From Melioribacteraceae bacterium (lineage in GTDB: Bacteria; Bacteroidota; Ignavibacteria; Ignavibacteriales; Melioribacteraceae), in assembly GCA_021740785.1 (NCBI GenBank), contig JAIOZI010000012.1, positions 30,259 through 94,258 on the forward strand: 64,000 nt of DNA. Direction: 5' to 3'. This document shows, piece by piece, positions 7,186 through 16,163 of the stretch (the stretch's first letter is position 1; each line of letters starts with the position of its first letter). Below the pieces are notes generated by a model, which was not told where the DNA came from, ran no database searches, and worked only from the letters and a program-made list of their open reading frames with translations. Both the position numbers and the translations under genes were made by a program.

Positions 7186-8569
7186 GATTTTAATCATAGA
7201 TGACGATAATTTAGTTTGTGCCTCACTTAGAAAAGTGCTTATTAAAATGGGCTACGATGCGGAAATTTGTATGGAAGCAGAATATGCGTTTGAGTCCGTG
7301 GAAAAACATAAGCCCGATATTATTCTTCTTGATATTTATTTAACTACACATAACGGTCTTGATATTCTAAAAGTATTACATGATAAATATTTTGAAATTC
7401 CGGTTATTATGATTACCGCTTATTCCGATGTAAAGATTGCAGTAGCTGCAATGAAATCCGGCGCATATGATTTTTTACTAAAACCAATTGACCTTGAGCA
7501 GCTAAAACACATATTGGATAAATGTGTAAATCATCTTTCATTAAAAAGGGAAGTCGATAAACTTCATGCTATACTTGATGAAGATAAGTTGTTAACAAAA
7601 GAATATTTCGGGTCAAGCCGTGGAATTATAAAAACACTTTCAATAGCTGAACGGTATGCAAAAGCTGAAGATACAACTGTATTAATTGAAGGGGAGAGCG
7701 GAACAGGCAAGGAAGTATTTGCAAATTATATTCATCAAAACAGCAGCAGAAAAGAAAAAGTTTTCATTTCATTAAATTGCGGTACAATTCCAAAAGAGCT
7801 TGCCGAAAGTGAATTATTCGGTCATGAAAAAGGAGCTTTCACCGGTGCGGCACAAAAGACTAAGCTAGGTAAATTTGAATTATCAGACGGAGGCACACTG
7901 CTGCTGGATGAAATCGGGGAATTGACTTTAGACCTTCAAGTTAAATTGTTGAGAGTTTTACAGGAAAGAAAATTTTATCGTCTCGGCGGTGAAAGAGAAT
8001 TAAGCGTTAATGTAAGAGTAATTGCCGCCACAAATAAAAATTTGGAAGATGAAGTTAGAGATGGCAATTTTCGTGAAGATTTATTCTATAGATTAAACGT
8101 TGCTAAAATTATTATTCCACCTCTTAGAGAACGGAAAGAAGATATCCCGGCACTTACATATTCATTTGCACATGCGTTTGCTAAAAAATTCGATAAAAAA
8201 ATTCTAAAGATAAATGAAGACCTTATTCAATTTTTGCAGGAACAAACTTGGAAAGGAAATATTCGTGAGTTAAGAAATGCCGTTGAAAGAGCTGTGCTTC
8301 TTTTAGACGGAAGTGAATTAAAAATACAGCATTTTGATTTCCTCAGACTTAATAAAACTGAAGTCGGCGACACTGATAATTTTCAACTTCATGTTCCACC
8401 GCAAGGTGTAAAAATAGAAACTGTATTAAGAGAATTAATTATAAAAACGCTTAAAATCACTGACGGTAACCAGGTGCGTGCCGCTAAAATACTTGGATTA
8501 TCCAGGTCAAAATTTCGGTACAGGATGGAACAATTGGGTATCGAAATAACAAAAAATTTCATCTCCTGA
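7175..8569 (+). CDS. flgR: Sigma-54-dependent response regulator, FlgR/NtrC type
   Basis: 464 residues from the ATG at 7175 (GAGGG upstream; an ATG at 7157 is in frame but less likely). Receiver domain 1-120 with D9-D11 and phospho-acceptor D53. AAA+ domain about 140-370 with Walker A GESGTGKE, the sigma-54-contact loop GAFTGA, Walker B LLLDEIGE and an arginine-rich FREDLFYRLN segment. A Fis-type helix-turn-helix ends the protein (AAKILGLSRSKFRYRM). All parts needed for ATP-driven activation of sigma-54 promoters are intact. It is cotranscribed with the kinase and is the obvious activator for the sigma-54 promoters before flgB, fliL and the fliA operon. Confidence 0.9.
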   Translation: MRPKILIIDDDNLVCASLRKVLIKMGYDAEICMEAEYAFESVEKHKPDIILLDIYLTTHNGLDILKVLHDKYFEIPVIMITAYSDVKIAVAAMKSGAYDFLLKPIDLEQLKHILDKCVNHLSLKREVDKLHAILDEDKLLTKEYFGSSRGIIKTLSIAERYAKAEDTTVLIEGESGTGKEVFANYIHQNSSRKEKVFISLNCGTIPKELAESELFGHEKGAFTGAAQKTKLGKFELSDGGTLLLDEIGELTLDLQVKLLRVLQERKFYRLGGERELSVNVRVIAATNKNLEDEVRDGNFREDLFYRLNVAKIIIPPLRERKEDIPALTYSFAHAFAKKFDKKILKINEDLIQFLQEQTWKGNIRELRNAVERAVLLLDGSELKIQHFDFLRLNKTEVGDTDNFQLHVPPQGVKIETVLRELIIKTLKITDGNQVRAAKILGLSRSKFRYRMEQLGIEITKNFIS

Positions 8570-8652
8570 TGAGATATATCTTTTACTAACCTTTACTTTC
8601 CGGTATATTTCAGCCCGCTTACCCTATTAAGAAAAAAAACTTACAAAATCAC

Positions 8653-8679
8653 TAAAATCAAATTCAATTTATTCGATAA
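8653..8679 (+). promoter_or_regulatory. Sigma-28 promoter of the chemotaxis operon
   Basis: TAAAATCA (8653-8660), 11-nt spacer, TTCGATAA (8672-8679), 40 nt before the HEAT-repeat gene. The rest of the 150-nt gap shows no terminator. Confidence 0.75.
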
Positions 8680-8719
8680 TGTTGTAGGAATACTCTGAAA
8701 ATATTTATCGGATCAACTT

Positions 8720-10099
8720 ATGCAATTGCAATCGGAAGTAATTAAAGAACTAAACGGGAACCTGCAATCGAATGATGCTTCTATTCGGCGAAGGGCTGTA
8801 GAAAAATATGCTCAGGAAGAAGTGGAAGACGGCATCATTATAAAATTTATTGAAATGCTTTATGATGAAGACATCGGAGTTCGGGATTCCATTTCTAAAT
8901 TACTCATTAAGAATAAACGGAAAAGTGTCGCCGAATCATTGGTTCCGTTAATCTCTTCTGAACAAATCAGCATCAGGAATTTGGCAGGCGAGATATTGGT
9001 ACAATTTGGCGAGCATGCTGTAGATCCGCTAAGTAATTACTTAACAATTGCTAATGATGACGATCAGAAATTTGTTGTTGATCTGCTCAGTTTGATTGGC
9101 AGCAACAATGCATCGACAGAAATTTATAAGGTACTAAAAACCTCAAAAAACAGTAATGTAATAATTGCTTGTATCGAAGCATTGGGCAGCACCCGGTACG
9201 CAGAGGCTGTTCAGCCGATAAGCGTTTTATATAATAATAATGATCTTTACAAACCGACAATAGTTGAAGCCCTGGGTAGAATTGGAACGAAAGAAGCATA
9301 TGATTTTCTACTCCAAAATTATAATGTAGAAGATGATCTGACAAAATTTGCAATAATTGAAAGTTTCGGGGCGCTGGGTGATGAAGAAGCATTTTTCATT
9401 TTAATCTCGGATCTAAAGAAATTTTCTGGTCCTCTTTGCTGGGCGGCAGTTGAATCTTTATCCCAATTAAAAGAGCGTTTGGCACTTGATATACCATTTG
9501 ATGATAATGTTAAGAACGCTCTATTATCTGTTTTAAGAGAAAGCGAACTTAAATATCAAAAAGCTGCTATTTCACTTTTGGCGGTGTATGACGATAAAGA
9601 TTTAATTCTGGAAGTACTCTCTTTCTACGGTATGGATGAACTAATTGACAAACAAATCAAAGAACAAGTGTTTGCAAATCCGGTTAATTTTATTTTTGCA
9701 CTTCTCAAATATGATTTTGAATACAACCAAAATATTAAATCCGTACTTGAATTAACCAAGGAAGTAATTGGATCTTTCGGGGCAGAAATCCTCGATAAAC
9801 TCGGTGATATTAATTCAAAAAATTTGTGCGAAATATTCAGCGGCAAACTGTCCCATGCCGATGAAGAAATAAGAAGATATTGTACTGAACTCCTATTCTT
9901 TTGTGCTCCTGACCTGGCGATCTTATATATAGATGAAATGATTTCGGATGATAACATTTGGAATAGGTTAAGACTTGTTGAGATACTTGAATATTTCATT
10001 AATAATGAAACTGTAAAAGAAGCCATCGAAAAGCTGTGTGATGATTCAGAAGAGATGGTGAGCAACAAAGCGAATGAAGTAATATTAGCAAATAGATAA
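8720..10099 (+). CDS. HEAT-repeat protein, first gene of the che operon
   Basis: 459 residues made of repeated two-helix units, for example DNDASIRRRAVEKYA-like, EDIGVRDSISKLL, EQISIRNLAGEIL and a late EEIRRYCTELLFFCA, each ending in the alternating hydrophobic pattern of HEAT repeats. There is no signal peptide, membrane segment or enzyme motif. Such proteins are scaffolds for protein-protein contacts. Its place 28 nt before cheR, behind a sigma-28 promoter, says it belongs to chemotaxis, but its partner is unknown. It does not match a standard che gene. Confidence 0.75.
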   Translation: MQLQSEVIKELNGNLQSNDASIRRRAVEKYAQEEVEDGIIIKFIEMLYDEDIGVRDSISKLLIKNKRKSVAESLVPLISSEQISIRNLAGEILVQFGEHAVDPLSNYLTIANDDDQKFVVDLLSLIGSNNASTEIYKVLKTSKNSNVIIACIEALGSTRYAEAVQPISVLYNNNDLYKPTIVEALGRIGTKEAYDFLLQNYNVEDDLTKFAIIESFGALGDEEAFFILISDLKKFSGPLCWAAVESLSQLKERLALDIPFDDNVKNALLSVLRESELKYQKAAISLLAVYDDKDLILEVLSFYGMDELIDKQIKEQVFANPVNFIFALLKYDFEYNQNIKSVLELTKEVIGSFGAEILDKLGDINSKNLCEIFSGKLSHADEEIRRYCTELLFFCAPDLAILYIDEMISDDNIWNRLRLVEILEYFINNETVKEAIEKLCDDSEEMVSNKANEVILANR

Positions 10100-10127
10100 A
10101 TGATTTTTTCGAACTGTGGAAGGAAGA

Positions 10128-11033
10128 ATGAATAACTTTGCATTGAACACTGCCGGACAATCAAATTCATCCTTTGGATTTAATTTAAGTAAAAATTCAG
10201 CCGCACTTTCTAATGAATGTTTTGCAGAATGGCGTGAGTACATTTATAAATTATGCGGTATATATTTTCAGGATAATAAAAAATATCTGCTTGAGAACCG
10301 CTTACAAAAACGGTTGAATTATCTTGGAATTGATACATTTGAGAAATATTTAGATTATGTAAAATACGGAACCAAGAGAAGTGTTGAACTGGAATATCTC
10401 TATGAAGTAATTACAATTAATGAAACCTTCTTTTTCAGAAATCAACCGCAGTTGAATGTTCTTGTTTCTTCTGTAATTCCCGAACTTCACAAATCCAAAA
10501 GTGAATTCAACAGAAATAAACTGAGAATCTGGAGCGCCGCATCCTCATCGGGCGAAGAAGCTTATTCAATCGCCATGACAATTGAAGAGTTTGTTAAACC
10601 GAAATTTCCCGGTTTACGCGTTGAAATTGTAGGTACCGATATAAACAGAAATGTTTTACAAACTGCATCAAAGGGAATTTACAGAGAATACTCGATCCGG
10701 AATACACCCTCATATTATCTGAAAAAATATTTCTCTACAAGGGATGGGCAATATGAACTTAATTCGAATATCAAATCTATGGTTTCCTTCAAATTTTTGA
10801 ATCTCTTCGATGAATCGAGTATGAGAATGATGTTGAATTTCGATATAATTTATTGTGCAAACGTATTGATCTACTTTAACGCGGAATCAAAGATACAGGT
10901 AGTGTCGAACTTATATAATGCACTTAATAAATACGGTTATTTATTTATCGGTTATTCAGAAACGCTTCATGGAATTTCCAGAGCTTTTAAATTAGTAAGC
11001 TATCCGAAAACAATTGGTTATAAAAAGGAGTAA
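10128..11033 (+). CDS. cheR: Chemotaxis protein methyltransferase CheR
   Basis: 301 residues. CheR transfers methyl groups from S-adenosylmethionine to glutamates of chemoreceptors. The N-terminal helical domain (about 35-110) has the family pattern FAEWREYIYKLCGIYF and NRLQKRLNYLG, then TINETFFFRN. The SAM-binding domain has IWSAASSSGEEAYSIAM, EIVGTDIN and DIIYCANVLIYF. The first 30 residues are a polar extension. I chose ATG 10128, which has GGAAGGA just upstream, over an in-frame GTG at 10116. It pairs functionally with CheB in the same operon. Confidence 0.93.
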   Translation: MNNFALNTAGQSNSSFGFNLSKNSAALSNECFAEWREYIYKLCGIYFQDNKKYLLENRLQKRLNYLGIDTFEKYLDYVKYGTKRSVELEYLYEVITINETFFFRNQPQLNVLVSSVIPELHKSKSEFNRNKLRIWSAASSSGEEAYSIAMTIEEFVKPKFPGLRVEIVGTDINRNVLQTASKGIYREYSIRNTPSYYLKKYFSTRDGQYELNSNIKSMVSFKFLNLFDESSMRMMLNFDIIYCANVLIYFNAESKIQVVSNLYNALNKYGYLFIGYSETLHGISRAFKLVSYPKTIGYKKE

Positions 11034-11040
11034 GGGCTTA

Positions 11041-11406
11041 ATGAAAAAAATTATTTTATTAGCAGACGATTCACCAACAATTAGGAAATTTGTAGCTTTT
11101 TCACTAAAGATGAAAGGCTACGAGGTTCTTTCCGCATCCGATGGAATGGAGGCAATGGAAATGCTCCCCGATAATGCGATTGATCTGATTATAACTGATT
11201 TAAACATGCCTAACCTTGATGGTTTTTCATTAATAAATATGCTGAGAGAAAATCCTGATTATGAGGATGTGCCGATTATAATTCTTTCATCATTATCAAG
11301 CGGGGAAGAAATAAAGCGCGGAATGTCTTGCGGCGCTAATTCTTATTTAATTAAACCGTTCAACCCGGAAAGAATCCACTACGAAGTATCAAAATATCTA
11401 AATTAA
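11041..11406 (+). CDS. Single-domain response regulator (CheY-like)
   Basis: 121 residues from ATG 11041, preceded by AAGGAGTAAGG; the in-frame ATG at 11014 inside cheR is less likely. Receiver domain with the acidic pair D9-D10, phospho-acceptor D53 in LIITDLNMPN, S in IILSSLSS, and the conserved Lys in SYLIKPF. There is no output domain. It stands between cheR and the canonical CheY. It may be a second CheY that acts as a phosphate sink or controls another target; the sequence does not tell. Confidence 0.85.
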   Translation: MKKIILLADDSPTIRKFVAFSLKMKGYEVLSASDGMEAMEMLPDNAIDLIITDLNMPNLDGFSLINMLRENPDYEDVPIIILSSLSSGEEIKRGMSCGANSYLIKPFNPERIHYEVSKYLN

Positions 11407-11418
11407 AAAAGAGGATGA

Positions 11419-11796
11419 ATGATGGATTTAACTTTTTTAGTTGTTGATGATTCAGTAACAATGAGAAGAATCGTCGTTAACACATTAAAGAATATTGGAT
11501 TTGTAAATTATGTTGAAGCTGCGGACGGTAAAGAAGCGCTTCAAAAACTACACGCGAATACTAATATTAATTTTGTGATAACTGACTGGAACATGCCGGA
11601 AATGTCGGGACTTGAACTCGTAAAAAGCATTAGGGGAGATGAAAATTTTGCAAATCTGCCCATACTTATGGTTACAACCCGAGGTGTTAAGGAAGATATT
11701 GTTGAGGCATTAAAGGTGAAGGTCTCTAACTATGTTGTAAAACCTTTTACGCCTGCAGTCCTTAAAGATAAAATCGATCAAATACTCTCTCAATAA
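11419..11796 (+). CDS. cheY: Chemotaxis response regulator CheY
   Basis: 125 residues, the better match to classical CheY: FLVVDDSVTMRRIV at the start, D56 in FVITDWNMPEMSG, T in MVTTRG, and K in YVVKPFTP. Phosphorylated CheY binds FliM at the motor switch (and FliN) to change rotation. The start may be either of two adjacent ATG codons (11419 or 11422) after GAGG. It lies directly before cheZ, whose product dephosphorylates it. Confidence 0.93.
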   Translation: MMDLTFLVVDDSVTMRRIVVNTLKNIGFVNYVEAADGKEALQKLHANTNINFVITDWNMPEMSGLELVKSIRGDENFANLPILMVTTRGVKEDIVEALKVKVSNYVVKPFTPAVLKDKIDQILSQ

Positions 11797-11808
11797 TTAG
11801 GTGAAATT

Positions 11809-12570
11809 ATGTCATTAAAAAATAACATGGCTGATGTTTTTAGTAAACTCGATGATCTGAAAACAGTCTTTAAGTTTGGCGAAAAGGTTGTTCCTATAAT
11901 TCAAAACCTGATTGAATTTATGAAAGAGATAGTTCCTCTACTGGAACAAATTAATACTTCAATTGCAGACAGCACTAAACAGATGCCGAAAGCAACTTAC
12001 CAGATTAATGATGTTACAAGCGCAACCGAACTTGCTACGAATGAAATTCTTGATCTGGTTGACCAGATTTCTAATACTCTTGAGCGGCTTGAAGCTTCGG
12101 TTGACGGGCTGATTGAGCAAAGCAAAAGCAGAGATGAACTTCGCATTAAGTTACTGAATGTTCTGGCAGGAAATGACGAAGCTATTTCAATATTCAATGA
12201 ATATGAAAAACTTCAAATTACCAGCGGTGAAATTGATGAATATAAGCAAATTATTAAATCCGTAAGTGAGGATACTTATAAGATTACTCTTTCACTTCAA
12301 GTCCAGGATATTACAACACAGCAGCTTGGCGCCGTTAATCATTTAATTGTTTCGGTGAATAACAGGTTGAGTTCATTAATTGAAAATATTGAAAAATCGG
12401 ATCTGCATTCAGATATTGAAGAGCTTTCTATTGAACTTCCGAAAGACGTACATTTTGATGCTAATGCAACATACAATAACCGCGAAGGTAAACAAGATGC
12501 TGTTGATGAATTAATTGAAGTGGAAAATAAAAAAACCACGCAGGCAGAAATTGATGAACTATTTAAGTGA
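11809..12570 (+). CDS. cheZ: CheY-P phosphatase CheZ
   Basis: 253 residues, mostly long helices that would form the CheZ four-helix bundle. The catalytic DxxxQ motif is present as D167-I-T-T-Q171 in QVQDITTQQLGAVNHL. A polar linker (about 195-243) leads to the C-terminal TQAEIDELFK, the place where known CheZ proteins carry a CheY-binding peptide. That tail closely resembles the FliM N-terminus encoded here (LSQNEIDQLL). No CheC or CheX was found, so CheZ is the likely signal terminator. It is longer than the enterobacterial form (about 214). Confidence 0.88.
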   Translation: MSLKNNMADVFSKLDDLKTVFKFGEKVVPIIQNLIEFMKEIVPLLEQINTSIADSTKQMPKATYQINDVTSATELATNEILDLVDQISNTLERLEASVDGLIEQSKSRDELRIKLLNVLAGNDEAISIFNEYEKLQITSGEIDEYKQIIKSVSEDTYKITLSLQVQDITTQQLGAVNHLIVSVNNRLSSLIENIEKSDLHSDIEELSIELPKDVHFDANATYNNREGKQDAVDELIEVENKKTTQAEIDELFK

Positions 12571-12575
12571 TCATT

Positions 12576-14330
12576 ATGGATGAAACAAACACATACGAAA
12601 TGCTGAACGATCCCGAAATGAAAGAAATTTTTGAAAGCTTCATTACGGAAACTAAAGAAATACTTGAAAAATTGGATGTAGATCTAATTGAACTGGAAAA
12701 AGATTCGCAAAATAAAGATTTGCTTAATCAAATTTTCCGGGCATTTCATACAATTAAAGGTACGTCCGGATTCTTAAGTTTAGAAAAACTGCAAACTCTT
12801 ACACATCGATGTGAAGATATTCTAAATAAACTGAGAAAAGGTGAAGTATTATTAAATGATGATATAATGGATATCATTCTTAAAGCATTCGACAGCATAA
12901 AGGAATTGATGGTTGTAATAGAAACAAATAAAAATGAGGATTATGATGTTCAATTTATAATTGAAACGCTGGACAAGCTTTTAGAAGTTATTGAGAATGA
13001 TGATGAAATAAAAAAAGTAATGAAGGAAGTTGGGGAACAAGAACAAATAGCAAATACTTCTGAAATTAAAACCACCGGTGATAAAAATGAAGGAGTAAAA
13101 TCAGCACAAACCTCTAGAGCAAAACCTAGCAAATTGGTTGATAACAGTATCCGTGTTGATGTTGAACGTCTTGACGAACTTCTGAATATAGTTTCGGAAT
13201 TGGTGCTGGGAAGAAATCGATTATCACAGATAAACATGGATGTTGCTAATGAATATGAAGCAACCGATCTCGCCAGGGGGTTGGCGGAAACAACCAGGCA
13301 AATTGATTTGATGACGACCGAACTGCAACTGGCTGTTATGAAAACAAGGATGATTAAAATAGGGAAAGTGTTTAATAAGTTTCCTCGTTTGGTACGTGAT
13401 CTGAGCCGGGAAGTTGGAAAAGAGATTGCATTAGAAATTAATGGCGAAGAGACTGAACTTGACAAAACATTAATTGAAGAAATTCACGATCCATTAGTTC
13501 ATTTGATTAGAAACTCAGTTGATCATGGAATTGAATCTGCAGAAGAAAGAAAAAAAGTAAATAAGGATGCAAAAGGAAAAATAATTCTCTCTGCCGAACA
13601 TGAAGGAAATAATATTATCATTAGGATTGAAGATGACGGCAAAGGAATTGATACAGAAAAAATAAAGAAAAGCGCTATAAAGAAAGGATTAATAACAAAA
13701 GATAAAGCCGAAGAACTCTCGGAGAATGAAGTTTATAATCTTATTTTTTTACCCGGCTTTTCAACTGCCGAAAAAGTAAGTAATGTTTCAGGCAGAGGCG
13801 TTGGTATGGATGTAGTTAAGACCAACGTAATGAAATTAAGGGGAATTATCAATATTGAGTCGGAAGTTGGAAAAGGAACAAAAATAATAATTAAGCTGCC
13901 ATTAACTTTAGCAATAATTCAAGGATTACTTGTACAAGTTGCAGGCAACACAATTGTTTTGCCTCTCAGTACTGTTGTGGAGGTCGTTAGAATTTCTAAG
14001 AAGAAAATTCATTCCGTTAATGGAAGAAAGGTTATTAATCTAAGAGACAAAGTTTTACCGTTACTTAATATTCACAAAGAAATGTTCGGAATAAATACTA
14101 ATGGTAAAAATAGCGAATGGAGTTACATCGTTGTACTCGGAATTGCAGAAAAGCGTTTCGGTATTGTTGTTGATAAATTAATAGGTCAAAAAGAAGTTGT
14201 AATCAAATCACTCGGTAATTATCTCGGAAAGGTACAAGGCGTTGCCGGTTCGACGATTATGGGTGACGGCACGGTTGTAATTATTGCAGATATTGCTGAA
14301 TTATTAAATAAAATTGCTGAAGAAAATTGA
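12576..14330 (+). CDS. cheA: Chemotaxis histidine kinase CheA
   Basis: 584 residues from ATG 12576 (a GTG at 12567 is in frame but overlaps cheZ). HPt domain with H58 in RAFHTIKGTSGFL; dimerisation helices from about 190 (VERLDELLNIVSELVLGRNRL); HATPase with LIRNSVDHGIE, EDDGKGID and SGRGVGMDVV; CheW-like domain at the end. Between HPt and dimerisation domain there are only about 55 charged residues, so the P2 CheY-docking domain seems to be missing. CheA autophosphorylates and passes phosphate to CheY and CheB. It overlaps cheB. Confidence 0.95.
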   Translation: MDETNTYEMLNDPEMKEIFESFITETKEILEKLDVDLIELEKDSQNKDLLNQIFRAFHTIKGTSGFLSLEKLQTLTHRCEDILNKLRKGEVLLNDDIMDIILKAFDSIKELMVVIETNKNEDYDVQFIIETLDKLLEVIENDDEIKKVMKEVGEQEQIANTSEIKTTGDKNEGVKSAQTSRAKPSKLVDNSIRVDVERLDELLNIVSELVLGRNRLSQINMDVANEYEATDLARGLAETTRQIDLMTTELQLAVMKTRMIKIGKVFNKFPRLVRDLSREVGKEIALEINGEETELDKTLIEEIHDPLVHLIRNSVDHGIESAEERKKVNKDAKGKIILSAEHEGNNIIIRIEDDGKGIDTEKIKKSAIKKGLITKDKAEELSENEVYNLIFLPGFSTAEKVSNVSGRGVGMDVVKTNVMKLRGIINIESEVGKGTKIIIKLPLTLAIIQGLLVQVAGNTIVLPLSTVVEVVRISKKKIHSVNGRKVINLRDKVLPLLNIHKEMFGINTNGKNSEWSYIVVLGIAEKRFGIVVDKLIGQKEVVIKSLGNYLGKVQGVAGSTIMGDGTVVIIADIAELLNKIAEEN

Positions 14331-15403
14331 TAGAAAAAATTAAGGTTGCGATTGTTGATGATTCTGCCTTCATGAGAAAGTCGCTTTCAATTATTTTGGG
14401 GGCTGATCCTGAAATTGAGATTATCGGTACTGCCAGGGATGGAGTTGACGGAATTGAACTTATTAAAAAAACCAAACCTGATGTTGTAACACTCGATATT
14501 GAAATGCCCCGTATGGACGGGCTTTCAGCATTAAAAATAATTATGAAGGAATGTCCCACTTCGGTTATAATGGTAAGTTCATTAACTACCGAAGGCGCCG
14601 AAGCAACAATGGAAGCCCTGGAACTCGGAGCTGTAGATTTTATTCCGAAAGAAATGTCATACGTCAGCGTAAAAATAGTTGATATTAAAGAAGAATTAAT
14701 AAGAAAAATCAAATCTATTGCTAAGCATCATGCTTTAAAGAATAGATTATTAAGAATCCAAAGCAGGCTTCATAGTCCGCAAGACTCAGCGCCGAAAATC
14801 CCGGCTTACAGAACCAATAATATTCCCAAAGCCGGATTTAAAGCAATTACTATCGGAATTTCAACTGGGGGACCTATTTCGCTTCAGAAGGTTATCCCGA
14901 TGCTGTCTGGAGATATTAAAATTCCGATTTTTTTGGTTCAGCATATGCCGCCTACATTTACAAAGTCGCTTGCCGATAGATTGAATAATCTCAGTAGTAT
15001 TAAGGTTAAAGAGGCTGAACATAACGAGGTTGTAAAAGGTGGTACGGTTTATGTTGCACATGGTGGACAGCACATGCTGATCTATAAAAGTACTAAAGGA
15101 AATGTCTGCATTAAGTTATCAGAATATCCGGCAAATACATTACATAAACCATCGGTTGATGTTATGATGAATTCCGTTCTTGATATTTACGGCAGACAAA
15201 CATTAGGAGTAATAATGACAGGAATGGGGAAGGATGGTTTTGAAGGAATTAAAAGACTTAAAGCACTCGGTGGATATACAATTGCGCAGGACGAATTATC
15301 TTGCGTGGTTTACGGGATGCCTAAAGCAATTGTTGACAAAGGGCTTGCAGATTCAATATCTCCCTTAGAGAAAATACCAAAATTAATCAATAACGCGGTG
15401 TAA
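14327..15403 (+). CDS. cheB: Receptor methylesterase/deamidase CheB
   Basis: 358 residues. Receiver domain with D11-D12 and phospho-acceptor D57, a linker about 130-160, and a methylesterase domain with the Ser-His-Asp triad in GISTGGP, VQHMPPTFT and MTGMGKDG. It removes methyl groups from chemoreceptors when phosphorylated by CheA. The start is a TTG whose last two bases are part of the cheA stop (TTGA overlap), a coupling form seen several times in this locus. Confidence 0.95.
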   Translation: MIEKIKVAIVDDSAFMRKSLSIILGADPEIEIIGTARDGVDGIELIKKTKPDVVTLDIEMPRMDGLSALKIIMKECPTSVIMVSSLTTEGAEATMEALELGAVDFIPKEMSYVSVKIVDIKEELIRKIKSIAKHHALKNRLLRIQSRLHSPQDSAPKIPAYRTNNIPKAGFKAITIGISTGGPISLQKVIPMLSGDIKIPIFLVQHMPPTFTKSLADRLNNLSSIKVKEAEHNEVVKGGTVYVAHGGQHMLIYKSTKGNVCIKLSEYPANTLHKPSVDVMMNSVLDIYGRQTLGVIMTGMGKDGFEGIKRLKALGGYTIAQDELSCVVYGMPKAIVDKGLADSISPLEKIPKLINNAV

Positions 15404-15405
15404 TA

Positions 15406-15654
15406 ATGGAAGAAAATTTTGAAGAGATATTATATACTGAAATTTCACCCAGAGATATTTCCGGAAGCGGAAATGTTATTAAAAGTGAAAATGTTAATCT
15501 TACTGGTAAATCAAAAATTTCAATTGAACAAAACAGTGAAGATGGTGTTAAAATTGTTTTAAAAAAGGATGATGAAGAAAACATCAAAGAGATAAAATTT
15601 ATCTGTTCATGCGGCGAAACCAAATCAATATTATTAGATTATTCCGACCAATAA
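15406..15654 (+). CDS. Small orphan protein at the end of the che operon
   Basis: 82 residues, not recognised. The N-terminal part is acidic and polar with alternating hydrophobic stretches (VNLTGKSKISIEQ, VKIVLKKDD) that suggest beta strands. Near the end is ICSCGE, a CxC pair that could bind metal or be redox active. It starts 2 nt after cheB, so it is very likely cotranslated and real. No function is proposed. Confidence 0.6.
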   Translation: MEENFEEILYTEISPRDISGSGNVIKSENVNLTGKSKISIEQNSEDGVKIVLKKDDEENIKEIKFICSCGETKSILLDYSDQ

Positions 15655-15670
15655 TCAGCAAGTGTATATA

Positions 15671-15746
15671 TTTAGCCAACCATTATTCTAATTCCGGCTT
15701 CTATTCTCAATTTATAATGTAAATTCAGTCTGGCACTCAAATTGCA
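15671..15746 (+). promoter_or_regulatory. Sigma-54 promoter of the flgB operon with upstream TAGCC element
   Basis: TGGCAC (15731-15736), 5 nt, TTGCA (15742-15746): a full match to the -24/-12 consensus with GG-N10-GC. It is 28 nt before flgB. TTTAGCCAACC (15671-15681) lies about 55 nt upstream and recurs before fliL and the fliA operon, so it may be the activator site. Confidence 0.9.
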
Positions 15747-15773
15747 AATATTATCAGAAAAGAGATATTTGCA

Positions 15774-16163
15774 ATGGAAACAAATTCAATAAAATTACTC
15801 AATAAAGTTCTTAATTACTCGGTTGCCAAACAGAAAAAAATCAGCAAGAATATTGCAAATGTGGCAACTGAAAATTATCAACGAGAAGATGTTGACTTTT
15901 CAAAATTTTTGAAGCAATCTGAAGCTGCCGGCAATTTAAGAATCGAAAAACCCAAACATATCGATATTAGTAACATCGATACTTATCAATCAGAATTAAT
16001 TGAACCAACAAAAGATCTTTCCAGCGGATCGGGAAAGAACAATGTAAATATTGATGAGGAGATGGCGGAAATGGCTCAGAATTCTCTTCTATTCAAATTT
16101 GCATCACAAAAACTGAATAGTCAATTCCGACAAATTCGAAAAGTAATCAGCGGAGGTAGATGA
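15774..16163 (+). CDS. flgB: Flagellar basal-body rod protein FlgB
   Basis: 129 residues, proximal rod subunit exported without a cleaved signal. The rod N-terminal helix with KKISKNIANVATENYQREDVDF is present (about 18-40), and the C-terminal helix LFKFASQKLNSQFRQIRKVISG closes it. First gene of the large early operon behind the sigma-54 promoter. Length is normal for FlgB. Confidence 0.92.
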   Translation: METNSIKLLNKVLNYSVAKQKKISKNIANVATENYQREDVDFSKFLKQSEAAGNLRIEKPKHIDISNIDTYQSELIEPTKDLSSGSGKNNVNIDEEMAEMAQNSLLFKFASQKLNSQFRQIRKVISGGR

